DNA from: Iodidimonas sp. SYSU 1G8 | GTDB taxonomy: Bacteria > Pseudomonadota > Alphaproteobacteria > SMXS01 | Direction of reading: 5' to 3' | Assembly (NCBI RefSeq): GCF_039655775.1 | Contig: NZ_JBBYXJ010000002.1 | Span: forward strand, 1,364,001-1,428,000 | DNA: 64,000 nucleotides | Part shown: positions 1 to 8,676 of the stretch, piece after piece | Layout of the letters: each line of letters begins with the position of its first letter | Position numbering within the stretch: the first letter of the stretch is position 1 | Program-made: the position numbers and the translations under genes | The notes under the pieces: generated by a model | What the model was told of the DNA's origin: nothing | Seen by the model: the letters and a program-made list of their open reading frames with translations, nothing else | Database searches by the model: none

Positions 1-1
1 C

Positions 2-106
2 GCATCGATCCAGACCATGCCGTTTACCCGCCCGGACCTGGACGGCATCATCGGCGCGGTCCGGTTTATAAACGATAAGGGGTATCCGGCACGGGGTGCG
101 GCCTGA
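2..106 (+). CDS. C-terminal end of an unidentified protein (partial)
   Basis: An open frame enters from the left edge and stops at TGA 104-106. It gives about 34 residues ending in GYPARGAA. The tail is too short to place in a family. It converges on the DUF3137 gene with only three bases between the stops, so it is probably the real 3' end of a neighbouring gene rather than noise. No function is proposed. Confidence 0.45.
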   Translation, partial: ASIQTMPFTRPDLDGIIGAVRFINDKGYPARGAA

Positions 107-109
107 GCC

Positions 110-1048
110 TCATAGCCGCGTGCGGGAGGCGAGGTTGAGCGCGTCGACAATGCGGAAGACGATTCCGATCTCGGCGACGAAGCGCTCCAGTTCCTGGTTC
201 ACCTGCAGGCTGGAATAGCCTTTCACCTCGAAGCGGTTCTCGTTGTTGTTCGCCGCGAGATAGAAGCTGTCGCCATGGAACGCGGCCTGAACTTTGTGGC
301 CGAGCAAGGCGCGCAGGCTCAGCAACTGTTCCATGAAGCCCGGCGTCAGCAGGTAGCGGGCCTCCACCTGATCGGTGCCGTAGACCTCGAAGTGCTTCTC
401 GAATTCTGGGTCTTCCAGCCTGACCCTTTCATTGTCGCCCATGCCGAAGCCGCCCAGCCAGTTGCCAAAGGCGCTGCCGTCCGTCTTGATGATTGTGGTT
501 CCAGAGAAATTTTTCGGAAATGAGAAATTAAAAACAGGGCCGCGGAAGACCGTGACATCGCGCCGGTTTTTTCCGGACCCACTTACTTGGCGCAGGTGCA
601 GCTCCGTCATCTCGACGCGCACCTCCTTGTATCGGCCACTGATCTGATCTTCCAGGCCGGTCCGGTTGTGACTGGGCAGCAACTTGACCTGCGACAAGGA
701 GGGTATCGGATTACGCGTCGGCGTGACCGAAAACTCAAGGCCGAAGAAGCCGCAGAGCCGTGTGACCAGCCTTTCCTTGACCTTCTTCTGATGCTTGACG
801 ATGGGATGCTGCACATAGGCCCATGCGGCGCCGAACGCCAGGAACCCGGCGAAGAAGCCAAAATCGGACGGGAGGAACAGGAACACGGCGCCGACGACGC
901 CGGTCGCCAGCGGTATCGCCCAGATCGCCCGCTTCATGGCCATTTCGCGCGCCTGCAGGCGTGCGGCTTCCAGATCACCGATCATGGGATCGATCTCACG
1001 CGCGCGAAAAGCGTCGAAGCCTTCCAGCCAGGGCGCGTCTGAGGTCAT
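110..1048 (-). CDS. DUF3137 domain membrane protein
   Basis: The 312-residue product has a charged N-terminal segment, two adjacent membrane helices (about residues 41-59 and 62-79), and a long soluble C-terminal region typical of DUF3137. It lies 9 bp downstream of lemA on the same strand, so the two form an operon. LemA and DUF3137 proteins are often paired in bacteria, but their role is not established; an envelope function is inferred from the membrane anchors. The family call is good and no enzymatic residue is recognisable. Confidence 0.85.
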   Translation of the reverse strand: MTSDAPWLEGFDAFRAREIDPMIGDLEAARLQAREMAMKRAIWAIPLATGVVGAVFLFLPSDFGFFAGFLAFGAAWAYVQHPIVKHQKKVKERLVTRLCGFFGLEFSVTPTRNPIPSLSQVKLLPSHNRTGLEDQISGRYKEVRVEMTELHLRQVSGSGKNRRDVTVFRGPVFNFSFPKNFSGTTIIKTDGSAFGNWLGGFGMGDNERVRLEDPEFEKHFEVYGTDQVEARYLLTPGFMEQLLSLRALLGHKVQAAFHGDSFYLAANNNENRFEVKGYSSLQVNQELERFVAEIGIVFRIVDALNLASRTRL

Positions 1049-1057
1049 GACAGACCC

Positions 1058-1630
1058 TTACTTCATGAAATCGGCGACATTGACGGGCTGGCGCGCGGCG
1101 GCGTCCTCGATCTCGTAGAAGGGCATGGCCTTCACGCCGATCATGCCCGCGATCATGCTGCCGGGCCAGATTTCCACCGCGTTGTTCAGGTCGGTCACGG
1201 CCGAATTGTAGAAGCGGCGCGCGGCGGCGATGTGACCTTCGACCTCGTTCAGCGTCTGCTGCGCCGTCACGATGGTGTCGGCGGAGCGCAATTCGGGATA
1301 GGCTTCCGCCACGGCGAACAGGCGGCTCAGGCCGGCGCTCAGCTGCTTCTCGGCCTCGATATGCTGGCGCACGGCGTCAGGGTCGTCGCGCTTGTAGGGG
1401 GCCTGCGCCTGATTGCGGGCGGCGACGACACTCTCCAGTACATCGCGTTCATGGGTCATGAACTTCTGCGCCAGGGTGACGACATTCGGGATCAGATCGT
1501 GGCGCTGACGCAGCTGGACGTCGATGGACGACAGGGCCTCGCGCGCCTGATTCCGTTTGGTGATCAGGCGTGCGTACAGGATGTAGAAAATCACCGCCAG
1601 GACGGCGACGACGATGATCGCGGCGAGCAT
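1058..1630 (-). CDS. lemA: LemA family protein
   Basis: The 190-residue protein has an N-terminal membrane helix (residues 1-20) followed by the helical LemA domain, recognisable from IDVQLRQRHDLIPNVV and the downstream EAYPELRS region. It is expected to sit in the inner membrane with a helical periplasmic or cytoplasmic body. LemA is the first gene of the pair with DUF3137. Its biochemical function is unknown. GGAGGGG lies just upstream of the ATG on the minus strand and supports this start. Confidence 0.92.
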   Translation of the reverse strand: MLAAIIVVAVLAVIFYILYARLITKRNQAREALSSIDVQLRQRHDLIPNVVTLAQKFMTHERDVLESVVAARNQAQAPYKRDDPDAVRQHIEAEKQLSAGLSRLFAVAEAYPELRSADTIVTAQQTLNEVEGHIAAARRFYNSAVTDLNNAVEIWPGSMIAGMIGVKAMPFYEIEDAAARQPVNVADFMK

Positions 1631-1719
1631 GGACCCCTCCTTGCCAAGCCATCGGACGGATGGCCGTGTGCGCGGATCATCCGCTATAGTGGCGGCGAAC
1701 TCAATGCGGGGACACCGAA

Positions 1720-2139
1720 ATGCGCTATCTTCACACCATGTTGCGGGTCCAGGATCTGGACCGGGCGCTGGATTTCTTCGTCGGCAAACTGGGGCTCGAG
1801 GAGCTGCGCCGGCACGAGGTGCCGCAGGGGCGGTTCACCCTGGTTTTCCTGGCACCGCCCGGGCAGCCGGACGCCCAGGTGGAACTCACCTATAACTGGG
1901 ATACCGAGGAGTATGGCGGCGGCCGCAATTTCGGCCATCTCGCCTACGAGGTGGATGATATCTACGGCTTATGCCAGCGCCTGATGGACAAGGGCGTCAC
2001 CATCAACCGCCCACCGCGCGACGGCCGCATGGCTTTCGTTCGCTCGCCCGACAACATCTCCATCGAACTGCTGCAGAAGGGTACGCCGCTGCCGCCGCAG
2101 GAGCCCTGGGCAAGCATGGGCAATACGGGAGAGTGGTAG
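1720..2139 (+). CDS. gloA: Lactoylglutathione lyase (glyoxalase I)
   Basis: The 139-residue VOC-fold enzyme isomerises the hemithioacetal of methylglyoxal and glutathione to S-lactoylglutathione in the cytoplasm. The metal ligands fit the GloA pattern: His5 (YLHTM), Glu55 (QVELTYNW), His73 (FGHLAYEV) and Glu116 (SIELLQKG). The lack of inserted loops suggests the short Ni/Co-type bacterial form. A GGGGA element precedes the ATG. The gene converges on the SGNH-like gene with three bases between them. Confidence 0.93.
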   Translation: MRYLHTMLRVQDLDRALDFFVGKLGLEELRRHEVPQGRFTLVFLAPPGQPDAQVELTYNWDTEEYGGGRNFGHLAYEVDDIYGLCQRLMDKGVTINRPPRDGRMAFVRSPDNISIELLQKGTPLPPQEPWASMGNTGEW

Positions 2140-2142
2140 CCC

Positions 2143-3114
2143 TCAGTGCTCGGGTGAGCGCAGTTTTTCCGTGACATCGGGCCGGCCAGCGAGCGCCGCC
2201 GACAATTTCACGGTCCGGGTCGCCACGCCGGCGGCGTTGAGGTGGTATTGCGTGTCGTCGAGAAGCCCGATCCCGACCATGGCGTCGGCGGGCCGACCGA
2301 TCATCGGAACCCCCAACTCGGTGTAGAAGCGCTCTATGGCCTTGAAGCCTTCTGCCTTGTTGTACTCGGAAAAAGCCAGTGTGTTGGGCCATGTCGCCAG
2401 GACGATGACGTCCGCCTGTTTGGCCCATCCGATGAATTTTCGGATCTCGTTGACGTCTGGCGAGTCCGGGTTCAGGGCAATCTCCATCGGCTTGTAGCGT
2501 CGGATGCGTTCGATATCCGAGTTCCCCATGTGGGAGCGCGGCGACTGGAAGATAATGTCGCCGTGAGCGGTAATTGCAGGCTCGTTATGGGGGTTTCCCA
2601 TGATCGCGTAACGCAGTCGGGAGAACAGCGCTGAATAGGGAAGGGAGAGTGCGTCCCGTATCCGACTTTGCAGCGGCTGGCGCGCGAGGAAATCTCGCCC
2701 ACAATTCATCGCCACGTCCAACGCGACGTCAGAGGGTCTCTTCGTGTTGTAGAGATGGTACTCGAAAGCCAGCATCGCGATGTCGCCCTTGCGGAGTACG
2801 GATTTCGCACGGTCAAGCATGAAGCCCGTTCCCGTTCCCGCCTGAAGGCCAAAATTCTGTACGGGGACGCCCAGCGATTCGCTCATCGAGCCGGCGCTGA
2901 TCCCGTTGCTTACCCCCGATCCGCCGATGATCAGCAGCTTTGGCGAAGGCGCGCTCCTCGCCAGTTCCATGCGTTTTTCGACCATGGCGCAGATGCCGGC
3001 CGAGCGTACGGACGGCATGGACCCGGCCGCCTGCACCAAGAGCAGATGGCCCAGGAGCGCACTTCCCAGGCTGATCACGGCAATGGCCAGAAATCTTGAA
3101 GGACTGCAGGACAT
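2143..3114 (-). CDS. SGNH-like protein partnered with an MBOAT acyltransferase
   Basis: The 323-residue protein has an N-terminal membrane anchor or signal (about residues 8-30), a GGSGVSNG motif (64-71, candidate nucleophile Ser66) and a late Asp/His pair in DDTQYHLNAAG (His about 291). This recalls DltD and AlgX/AlgJ-type SGNH proteins. It follows the MBOAT gene by 8 bp on the same strand. By analogy with the alginate and D-alanylation systems, the MBOAT would pass acetyl groups across the membrane and this protein would place them on an extracytoplasmic polymer. The substrate is unknown. Confidence 0.7.
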   Translation of the reverse strand: MSCSPSRFLAIAVISLGSALLGHLLLVQAAGSMPSVRSAGICAMVEKRMELARSAPSPKLLIIGGSGVSNGISAGSMSESLGVPVQNFGLQAGTGTGFMLDRAKSVLRKGDIAMLAFEYHLYNTKRPSDVALDVAMNCGRDFLARQPLQSRIRDALSLPYSALFSRLRYAIMGNPHNEPAITAHGDIIFQSPRSHMGNSDIERIRRYKPMEIALNPDSPDVNEIRKFIGWAKQADVIVLATWPNTLAFSEYNKAEGFKAIERFYTELGVPMIGRPADAMVGIGLLDDTQYHLNAAGVATRTVKLSAALAGRPDVTEKLRSPEH

Positions 3115-3122
3115 TCCTGTCT

Positions 3123-4685
3123 CTAGAACTGGAAGTAGAGAAATTCGGAATGGGGCGCGCTGTTGATGACGCGTATGCTCCAGAACAGCACAAGGCCAAT
3201 GGCGACTGCTGCCCCGGCACTGGCGGTCAGGCCGCGCATCCCGCCAAGGACGCGGCCCAAGTCAGCCGTTTCCTGGTCGCGGGCCTTCCAGCGTCTTTCC
3301 AGTTCCGCCTGGTCTGTGGCGATGGATTGTCCGGGAAAGAGCCGCAGTGTACTCCGGCCGAACAGGGCGAGCACGCCGGCCCCGCCGATCCAAGCCAGCC
3401 CGATGTAGAAGGCGGCGCGCGAGTTTTCGGCGAAGTAGCCGATCTGGCCGGACAGACCGAGAAACTCCAGCAGGTGACGCGCCTCCAGAGGCAACGCGGT
3501 CCCGTTCATCAGGGCCATCGACCGATAGATGGACAGGGCGGTCGGGAAATTCTCGGCCCGGAACGTCACCCAGGCGATGATGACGGCAAGGTTGGTCAGC
3601 AGCAGCCCGAGCCATGGCCATGGCAAACGCAGCCCGAGCCGGTTCCAGCCATGGTTGATCATCAGATACAGGCCGTGGAGGCCGCCCCAGAGCACGAAGG
3701 TCCAGGCGGCGCCGTGCCACAATCCACCCAGCAGCATGACGATCATCAGGTTCACCATCCGGCGAACCGGTCCGCTGCGATTGCCGCCCAGCGGGATGTA
3801 AAGGTAGTCACGCAGGAAGCGGGACAGGGTCATGTGCCAGCGCCGCCAGAAATCGATGATGCTGCGGGCCTGATAGGGAGAATCGAAGTTGACCGGAAAG
3901 CGGATGCCGAACATCAGCGCCAGGCCCATCGCCATTTCGCAGTAGGCCGAGAAGTCGAAGTAGATCTGCAGGTGATAGCCGAGCGCGGCGCTCCAGGCCA
4001 GAACGGCTTCCAGGCTCTCGCCGCCGGCCGCCCGATCGAACAGGGGCGACGCGAAACTTCCGAGGCTGTCGGCGATGACGACCTTCTTGATCAAGCCGAC
4101 CGCAAGGAGGCAGAGGCCTGTATTGAATGCAGAAATGTCCCATCGCGATCGTGCCTGCATGGTCTCGAACTGACTCATCATTTCGCGGTGGTGCAGGATG
4201 GGCCCGGCGATCAAATGCGGGAAAAAGGTGACGAAAAGACCATAGTTCACCAGGCCCGGCTGCGCCGTGTCGCCGCGCCAGCGGTCCACCAGAAACGCGA
4301 TCTGGGTGAAGGTGAAGAACGATATGCCGACGGGCAGTACGATCTGCCTGAGCGGCACGGCCGCACCGGTCAGTTCCTCCACATTGTCGATGAAGAAGTT
4401 GGCGTACTTAAAGAACGCCAGGAGCAGGAGATTGAATGAAATGGCGGCGACGAAGAGCGCGCGGCTTTTCCCGGGCCGGATGAAGTGGGAGAGCGTGTAG
4501 TTGCCGAGAATGGAAAACAGCAGCAGCGGCAGAAATCTGAGATCCCAATAGCCGTAGAAGAACAGCGAGCTCGCGGCGAGCCAGGCCATCGCCCACGGCA
4601 CATTGGTGCGCGATCGAAGCACATAGAAACCTGTCAGGACAATCGGCAGGTAGATGAACAGAAATATATTCGAATTGAACAGCAA
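3123..4685 (-). CDS. MBOAT family O-acyltransferase (AlgI-like)
   Basis: The 520-residue polytopic membrane protein has the AlgI/DltB pattern, including DFWRRWHMTLS (His284) and the catalytic GLWHGAAW segment (His324). It probably moves acetyl groups to an exported polysaccharide or other envelope polymer. The start is TTG at 4685, preceded by a strong GGAGGGGGAG. It is the first gene of a two-gene unit with the SGNH-like protein. No polysaccharide synthase is nearby, so the polymer cannot be named. Confidence 0.9.
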   Translation of the reverse strand: MLFNSNIFLFIYLPIVLTGFYVLRSRTNVPWAMAWLAASSLFFYGYWDLRFLPLLLFSILGNYTLSHFIRPGKSRALFVAAISFNLLLLAFFKYANFFIDNVEELTGAAVPLRQIVLPVGISFFTFTQIAFLVDRWRGDTAQPGLVNYGLFVTFFPHLIAGPILHHREMMSQFETMQARSRWDISAFNTGLCLLAVGLIKKVVIADSLGSFASPLFDRAAGGESLEAVLAWSAALGYHLQIYFDFSAYCEMAMGLALMFGIRFPVNFDSPYQARSIIDFWRRWHMTLSRFLRDYLYIPLGGNRSGPVRRMVNLMIVMLLGGLWHGAAWTFVLWGGLHGLYLMINHGWNRLGLRLPWPWLGLLLTNLAVIIAWVTFRAENFPTALSIYRSMALMNGTALPLEARHLLEFLGLSGQIGYFAENSRAAFYIGLAWIGGAGVLALFGRSTLRLFPGQSIATDQAELERRWKARDQETADLGRVLGGMRGLTASAGAAVAIGLVLFWSIRVINSAPHSEFLYFQF

Positions 4686-4802
4686 GTCGGCTCCCCCTCC
4701 AAGGCGGAGTCCGCTGTCATGCTGGCCAGGCGGGCTTCGCTTCGATGCCGAAACGTGTTCAGTTCAACAAACTTGCCGAAATTAAACAAGCAAGAACGAC
4801 TG

Positions 4803-5813
4803 TCACTGCCTCCCAGTGCGGCCTTGTCGAGGTGATGGCCGGTAGCTCCCCGATGCGATGGCGGACAGTCGAGCGATGGTTTCCTCCGCTTCCTGAACCA
4901 CCTGCCGCACGATCTCTCCGGCCGGCAAGACATCGTGGACTGCTCCCGCACCTTGGCCGGCCGCTGTCGCGTCGCGGCTGCGGTCATAGTCGCTGATGTC
5001 GCCGAGGAGCGGGCGCATGACGCCGGCATCCCGGGAGAAGCGCCCCTGTTCGCCGAACGGCTTCAGGTCCTGCGGCCTGCTCTCCCAGTCGGCGGTCCAT
5101 TCGTTGCGGATGACGCGCATGGGTTTGCCGGAATAGGAGCGCGAGATCACCGTGTCCGTGTCGGCGGCCTCCATGATGGCCTGCTTGTAGCCCATTGCCG
5201 CGTTGGCCTCGACCGAGGCGATGAACCGGGTGCCGATCCAGACTCCCTGGGCACCCATGGCAAGCGCTGCCGCCAGGCCGCGTCCGTCCGTGATCGCGCC
5301 AGCCGCAACCACCGGGATGCTGACGGCCTCCACCATCTGCGGGATCAGCGCCATGCCCGCCACCTGGCCCGTGTGCCCGCCGCCTTCCGTGCCTTGGCCG
5401 ATGACCACGTCGATCCCTGCCTGCTCGCCCTTGACGGCGTGCTTTACCGCGCCGCACATCTGGATGACCACCAGCCCTGCATCCTTGAGCGCCGTGAGGA
5501 TGGACGAGGGTACGCCCAGCCCCGAGATGAAGGCGGTGGCGCCTTCCGCGATGATGATGTCGACCGATCGGGTGAGAGATTCCGGAATGGCGGCGAGCAG
5601 GTCCACGCCAAAGGGCTTGTCGGTCAGGTCCTTCACCCGGCGCATCTCGTCCCGGATCCCGTCGGGCGAGACCGAGGCCATGCCCAGCGACCCGAAGCCG
5701 CCCGCGTTGGAGACGGCCGCGCACAGCGCCGCATAGGACACGCCGCCCATGCCGGCCAGCATCACCGGATGCTCGATACCCAAAAGATCGCATAGCGGCG
5801 TGCGCAGGCTCAT
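4803..5813 (-). CDS. Nitronate monooxygenase / FabK-like flavoprotein
   Basis: The 336-residue FMN TIM-barrel enzyme belongs to the 2-nitropropane dioxygenase family: N-terminal HPVMLAGMGGVS, GQGTEGGGHTGQ with the usual His147, and a late GVWIGTRF phosphate-binding region. The frame stays open far upstream, but ATG 5813 has GGGGAG eight bases before it and begins where the family begins. It may oxidise nitronates or act as a FabK-like enoyl reductase. The neighbouring hydratase and FAH genes suggest catabolism of acyl-CoA or carboxylic substrates. Confidence 0.85.
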   Translation of the reverse strand: MSLRTPLCDLLGIEHPVMLAGMGGVSYAALCAAVSNAGGFGSLGMASVSPDGIRDEMRRVKDLTDKPFGVDLLAAIPESLTRSVDIIIAEGATAFISGLGVPSSILTALKDAGLVVIQMCGAVKHAVKGEQAGIDVVIGQGTEGGGHTGQVAGMALIPQMVEAVSIPVVAAGAITDGRGLAAALAMGAQGVWIGTRFIASVEANAAMGYKQAIMEAADTDTVISRSYSGKPMRVIRNEWTADWESRPQDLKPFGEQGRFSRDAGVMRPLLGDISDYDRSRDATAAGQGAGAVHDVLPAGEIVRQVVQEAEETIARLSAIASGSYRPSPRQGRTGRQ

Positions 5814-5957
5814 GATGTCTCCCCGTGTTGCGAGTCCCCGAACCAGTTTACCACCCGGAAACTTGCCGCATAGGGCTTGTGGGCGATCCGCTCTTGGTGA
5901 ATGCGCGAAAACCGCTTTAGGATGCCGGCCGGACATCCATCGGGGAGGATTGGCACA

Positions 5958-6806
5958 ATGGCGTTCACTTACGACGAGATCACGTCGCGCACGGCGACGG
6001 GCGACTATTCCTACGGCGACCGGGAAACCATGCTTTATGCGCTGGGCCTGGGCATGGGGCGCGAGCCGCTCGATCCGCAGGAGTTGCTCTACACTTACGA
6101 GAAGAACCTGAAGACGGTGCCGACCATGGCGGCGCTGTTCAGCGCCCGCGGCAACCTGCTGGAGGGCGTGAATTACACCATGGTCGTCCATGGCGAGCAG
6201 CGCGTGACGCTGCATCAGCCGCTGCCCTGGCAGGCCGATCTGGTGGTGGAATCCCGCGTCGCCGAAGCGCTCGACAAGGGCGCCGGCAAGGGCGCGGTGA
6301 TCTATCTGGAAACCAGGACAAAGCTGAAGGACACGGGCGCGCCGGTGTCCACGGCCCTGTCGAGCATCTTCGCGCGTGGGGATGGCGGCTTCGGCGGGCC
6401 CAGCGGTCCCGCGCCGGCCGAGACGCATGCGATCCCCGACCGCAAACCCGACGCGACCTGCGAACTGGCGACGCGCGAGGATCAGGCGCTGATCTACCGG
6501 CTTTCGGGCGACCGCAATCCACTGCACTGCGACCCGGACGTGGCCAGCGCGGCCGGCTTTCCCAAGCCGATCCTGCACGGTCTGTGCACCTACGGCGTAT
6601 CGTGCCGCGCCGTGCTGCAGACCATCTGCGACTACGACCACACGCGGATCGCTGCCTTCGACGCCCGCTTCTCGTCGCCGGTGTTCCCGGGCGAGACGGT
6701 CATCGTCGACATGTGGGTCGATGGCAACGTGGTGTCCTATCGCAGCCGCCTGAAGGAGCGCGATGTGATGGTCATCAACAATGGCCGCGCGCTGCTGAGG
6801 GGCTGA
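5958..6806 (+). CDS. MaoC family enoyl-CoA hydratase 2
   Basis: The 282-residue double hot-dog protein resembles peroxisomal-type R-specific 2-enoyl-CoA hydratase. The C-terminal half carries the hydratase-2 motif with Asp185, Asn187 and His190 (GDRNPLHCDP), followed by AGFPKPILHGLCTYG. It would hydrate trans-2-enoyl-CoA to (R)-3-hydroxyacyl-CoA. ATG 5958 has GGGGAGGA upstream and was chosen over an earlier in-frame start. One base separates it from the FAH gene, so they are cotranscribed. It may take part in fatty acid or steroid side-chain breakdown. Confidence 0.9.
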   Translation: MAFTYDEITSRTATGDYSYGDRETMLYALGLGMGREPLDPQELLYTYEKNLKTVPTMAALFSARGNLLEGVNYTMVVHGEQRVTLHQPLPWQADLVVESRVAEALDKGAGKGAVIYLETRTKLKDTGAPVSTALSSIFARGDGGFGGPSGPAPAETHAIPDRKPDATCELATREDQALIYRLSGDRNPLHCDPDVASAAGFPKPILHGLCTYGVSCRAVLQTICDYDHTRIAAFDARFSSPVFPGETVIVDMWVDGNVVSYRSRLKERDVMVINNGRALLRG

Positions 6807-6807
6807 C

Positions 6808-7653
6808 ATGAAACTGCTGCGCCATGGCCCGAAGGGGCAGGAAAAGCCGGGCATGCTGGACGGCGCGGGCCGGATCCGCGACCTGTCCGGCATCATCGAC
6901 GATCTGACCGGCGATTCCCTGTCCGACGCGGGTCTGGCGCGGCTGCGCGCGCTGGACGTGGAGGCACTTCCGCTGGTTGGCGGCACGCCCCGCCTCGGGC
7001 CATGCGTGGCGGGAACGGGCCAGTTCCTGGCGATTGGCCTCAACTACCGCGATCATGCCGCGGAGACGAAGTCGCGGGTGCCGACCGAGCCGATGCTGTT
7101 CACCAAATCCATCTACTGCATCTGTGGGCCGAATGATCCGGTCATCAAGCCGCGCGGGTCGATCAAGCTGGACTGGGAAGCGGAACTGGGCGTCATCATC
7201 GGCAAGGACGGCAAGTATATCGACGAGGCCGATGCCTTCGATCATGTCGCCGGCTACTGCGTGGTCAACGACGTGTCCGAGCGCCACTTCCAGAAGGAAC
7301 GCGAAGGCCAGTTCGTCAAAGGCAAGTCGGCCGACAATTTCGGCCCGATCGGCCCATGGCTGGTGACGCGCGACGAGGTGCCTGATCCCCAAAATCTGCG
7401 GGTGTGGCTCGAGGTCGATGGCCACCGCCGTCAGGACGGCACCACCGCCGACATGATCTTCGGCGTACGGTTTCTGGTCAGCTATCTCAGCCAGTTCATG
7501 CGCCTGTGCGCGGGCGACATCATCACCACGGGCACGCCCGCCGGTGTCGGAGCCGGCATGGAGCCGGAAACCTATCTGGAGCCCGGTCAGCGTATTCGCC
7601 TCGGCGTCGATGGACTTGGCGAGCAGAACCAGTTGGTGGTCGCCGATGACTGA
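6808..7653 (+). CDS. Fumarylacetoacetate hydrolase family protein
   Basis: The 281-residue FAH-fold enzyme has metal ligands Glu124 and Glu126 (LDWEAELGVIIG) and Asp155 (VVNDVSERH), and ends in the TTGTPAGVGAG segment. Members hydrolyse or decarboxylate acylpyruvates and 2-oxo-3-enoates, as in aromatic or steroid ring catabolism. It follows the MaoC hydratase by one base. The exact substrate cannot be read from sequence. Confidence 0.9.
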   Translation: MKLLRHGPKGQEKPGMLDGAGRIRDLSGIIDDLTGDSLSDAGLARLRALDVEALPLVGGTPRLGPCVAGTGQFLAIGLNYRDHAAETKSRVPTEPMLFTKSIYCICGPNDPVIKPRGSIKLDWEAELGVIIGKDGKYIDEADAFDHVAGYCVVNDVSERHFQKEREGQFVKGKSADNFGPIGPWLVTRDEVPDPQNLRVWLEVDGHRRQDGTTADMIFGVRFLVSYLSQFMRLCAGDIITTGTPAGVGAGMEPETYLEPGQRIRLGVDGLGEQNQLVVADD

Positions 7654-7660
7654 GCCGTGC

Positions 7661-8572
7661 TCAGTGCGGGCAGTGATGCACCTCCACGGTGATGTGGCTG
7701 AGCTCATGCACCGGTGACAGCAAGGCCCGGTAATGCGCCGGGTCGCGCGGGTGATGGCTGACCACCGACACGATGGCGGCCCAGTGACCGGGGCCGACCT
7801 GCCACAGATGCAGGTCCGCCACCATGTTGTCGGCGTCGCCCTCGATGGCGTCGATGACTTCCTGGCGCAGGCTGTCGTCATCTGCCATATCGACGAGGGT
7901 CCGGCCCGACGTGCCTACCAGGTTCCAGGCCCAGACCAGGATGACCAGGCCGCCGACGATGCCCATCAGCGGGTCCATCCACCACAGGCCGGCGAATTTC
8001 CCCAGCAGCAGCGCGGCTATGGCGGTAACCGAGGTCAGGGCATCGGCCATCACGTGCAGGTAAGCCGCTCGTAGATTGTGATCGTGATGATGGCCGTGAT
8101 CATGATGGCCGTGCCCGTGCCCGCCTAGGATGAAGATGCTGGCGACGTTTGTCGCGAGCCCCAGCACGGCGACCGGCAGGGCTTCGTCGAAGCGGATGGT
8201 CTGGGCTATCGTCAGTCGTTGCGCGGATTCCCAGATCAGCACAAGTGCGACAATGGCGAGTACAATGGCGCTGGCGAAGGCGGCGAGTGATCCGATCTTC
8301 CCCGTGCCGAAGGTGAAGCGGGGATTATCGGCATGCTTGCGTGCGAAGGCATACGCGAAGGCCGCTATTCCCAGCGCGCCCACATGTGTCGCCATGTGCC
8401 AGCCATCGGCGAGCAGTGCCATGGAGTTGAACGCGGTGCCGGCGGCGATTTCGGCCATCATCACCACGAAGGTGAGACCAACGACGAGCCGGGTACGCCG
8501 CTCCGCGGCTGCCTCGGCGCCGGTCTCGAACCGGTGCGAATGGGTCCAAGGCCTCAAATCTTCGGCATGCAT
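7661..8572 (-). CDS. dmeF: CDF family Co/Ni efflux transporter, DmeF type
   Basis: The 303-residue protein has six membrane helices, metal-site residues in TM2 (LLADGWHMATH) and TM5 (YLHVMADAL), and a His-rich loop between TM4 and TM5 (GGHGHGHHDHGHHHDH). It ends in a cytoplasmic ferredoxin-like domain. The GWHM signature and His loop fit DmeF exporters of cobalt and nickel. It is divergent from a TetR-type regulator gene, with a palindrome between them, so metal- or stress-linked repression is plausible. Confidence 0.88.
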   Translation of the reverse strand: MHAEDLRPWTHSHRFETGAEAAAERRTRLVVGLTFVVMMAEIAAGTAFNSMALLADGWHMATHVGALGIAAFAYAFARKHADNPRFTFGTGKIGSLAAFASAIVLAIVALVLIWESAQRLTIAQTIRFDEALPVAVLGLATNVASIFILGGHGHGHHDHGHHHDHNLRAAYLHVMADALTSVTAIAALLLGKFAGLWWMDPLMGIVGGLVILVWAWNLVGTSGRTLVDMADDDSLRQEVIDAIEGDADNMVADLHLWQVGPGHWAAIVSVVSHHPRDPAHYRALLSPVHELSHITVEVHHCPH

Positions 8573-8640
8573 GGTCGCCTCCCACAGATCACTTCATCGT
8601 GCGGGCAATCCATACGCCGTGACAATCGGCTTGTCCCGTG

Positions 8641-8660
8641 GCAATACATTGCTGCATTGC
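8641..8660. promoter_or_regulatory. Candidate TetR operator between dmeF and tetR
   Basis: An imperfect palindrome of two 8-base arms, GCAATACA and TGCATTGC, is separated by TTGC; seven of eight arm positions pair. It lies in the short divergent gap, 17 bp before the GTG start proposed for the regulator, and could repress both genes. That TetR binds here is inference. Confidence 0.45.
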
Positions 8661-8676
8661 AGCAAAGGGTAATCCG

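Noticed and set aside
3096-4439. 447-codon open frame on the plus strand
   Set aside because: It is antisense to the MBOAT gene and gives a low-complexity Gln/His-rich product with no family.
5814-7043. N-terminal extension of the nitronate monooxygenase-like frame
   Set aside because: The extension runs through the MaoC and FAH genes in antisense and is not in family members. ATG 5813 has a good ribosome site.
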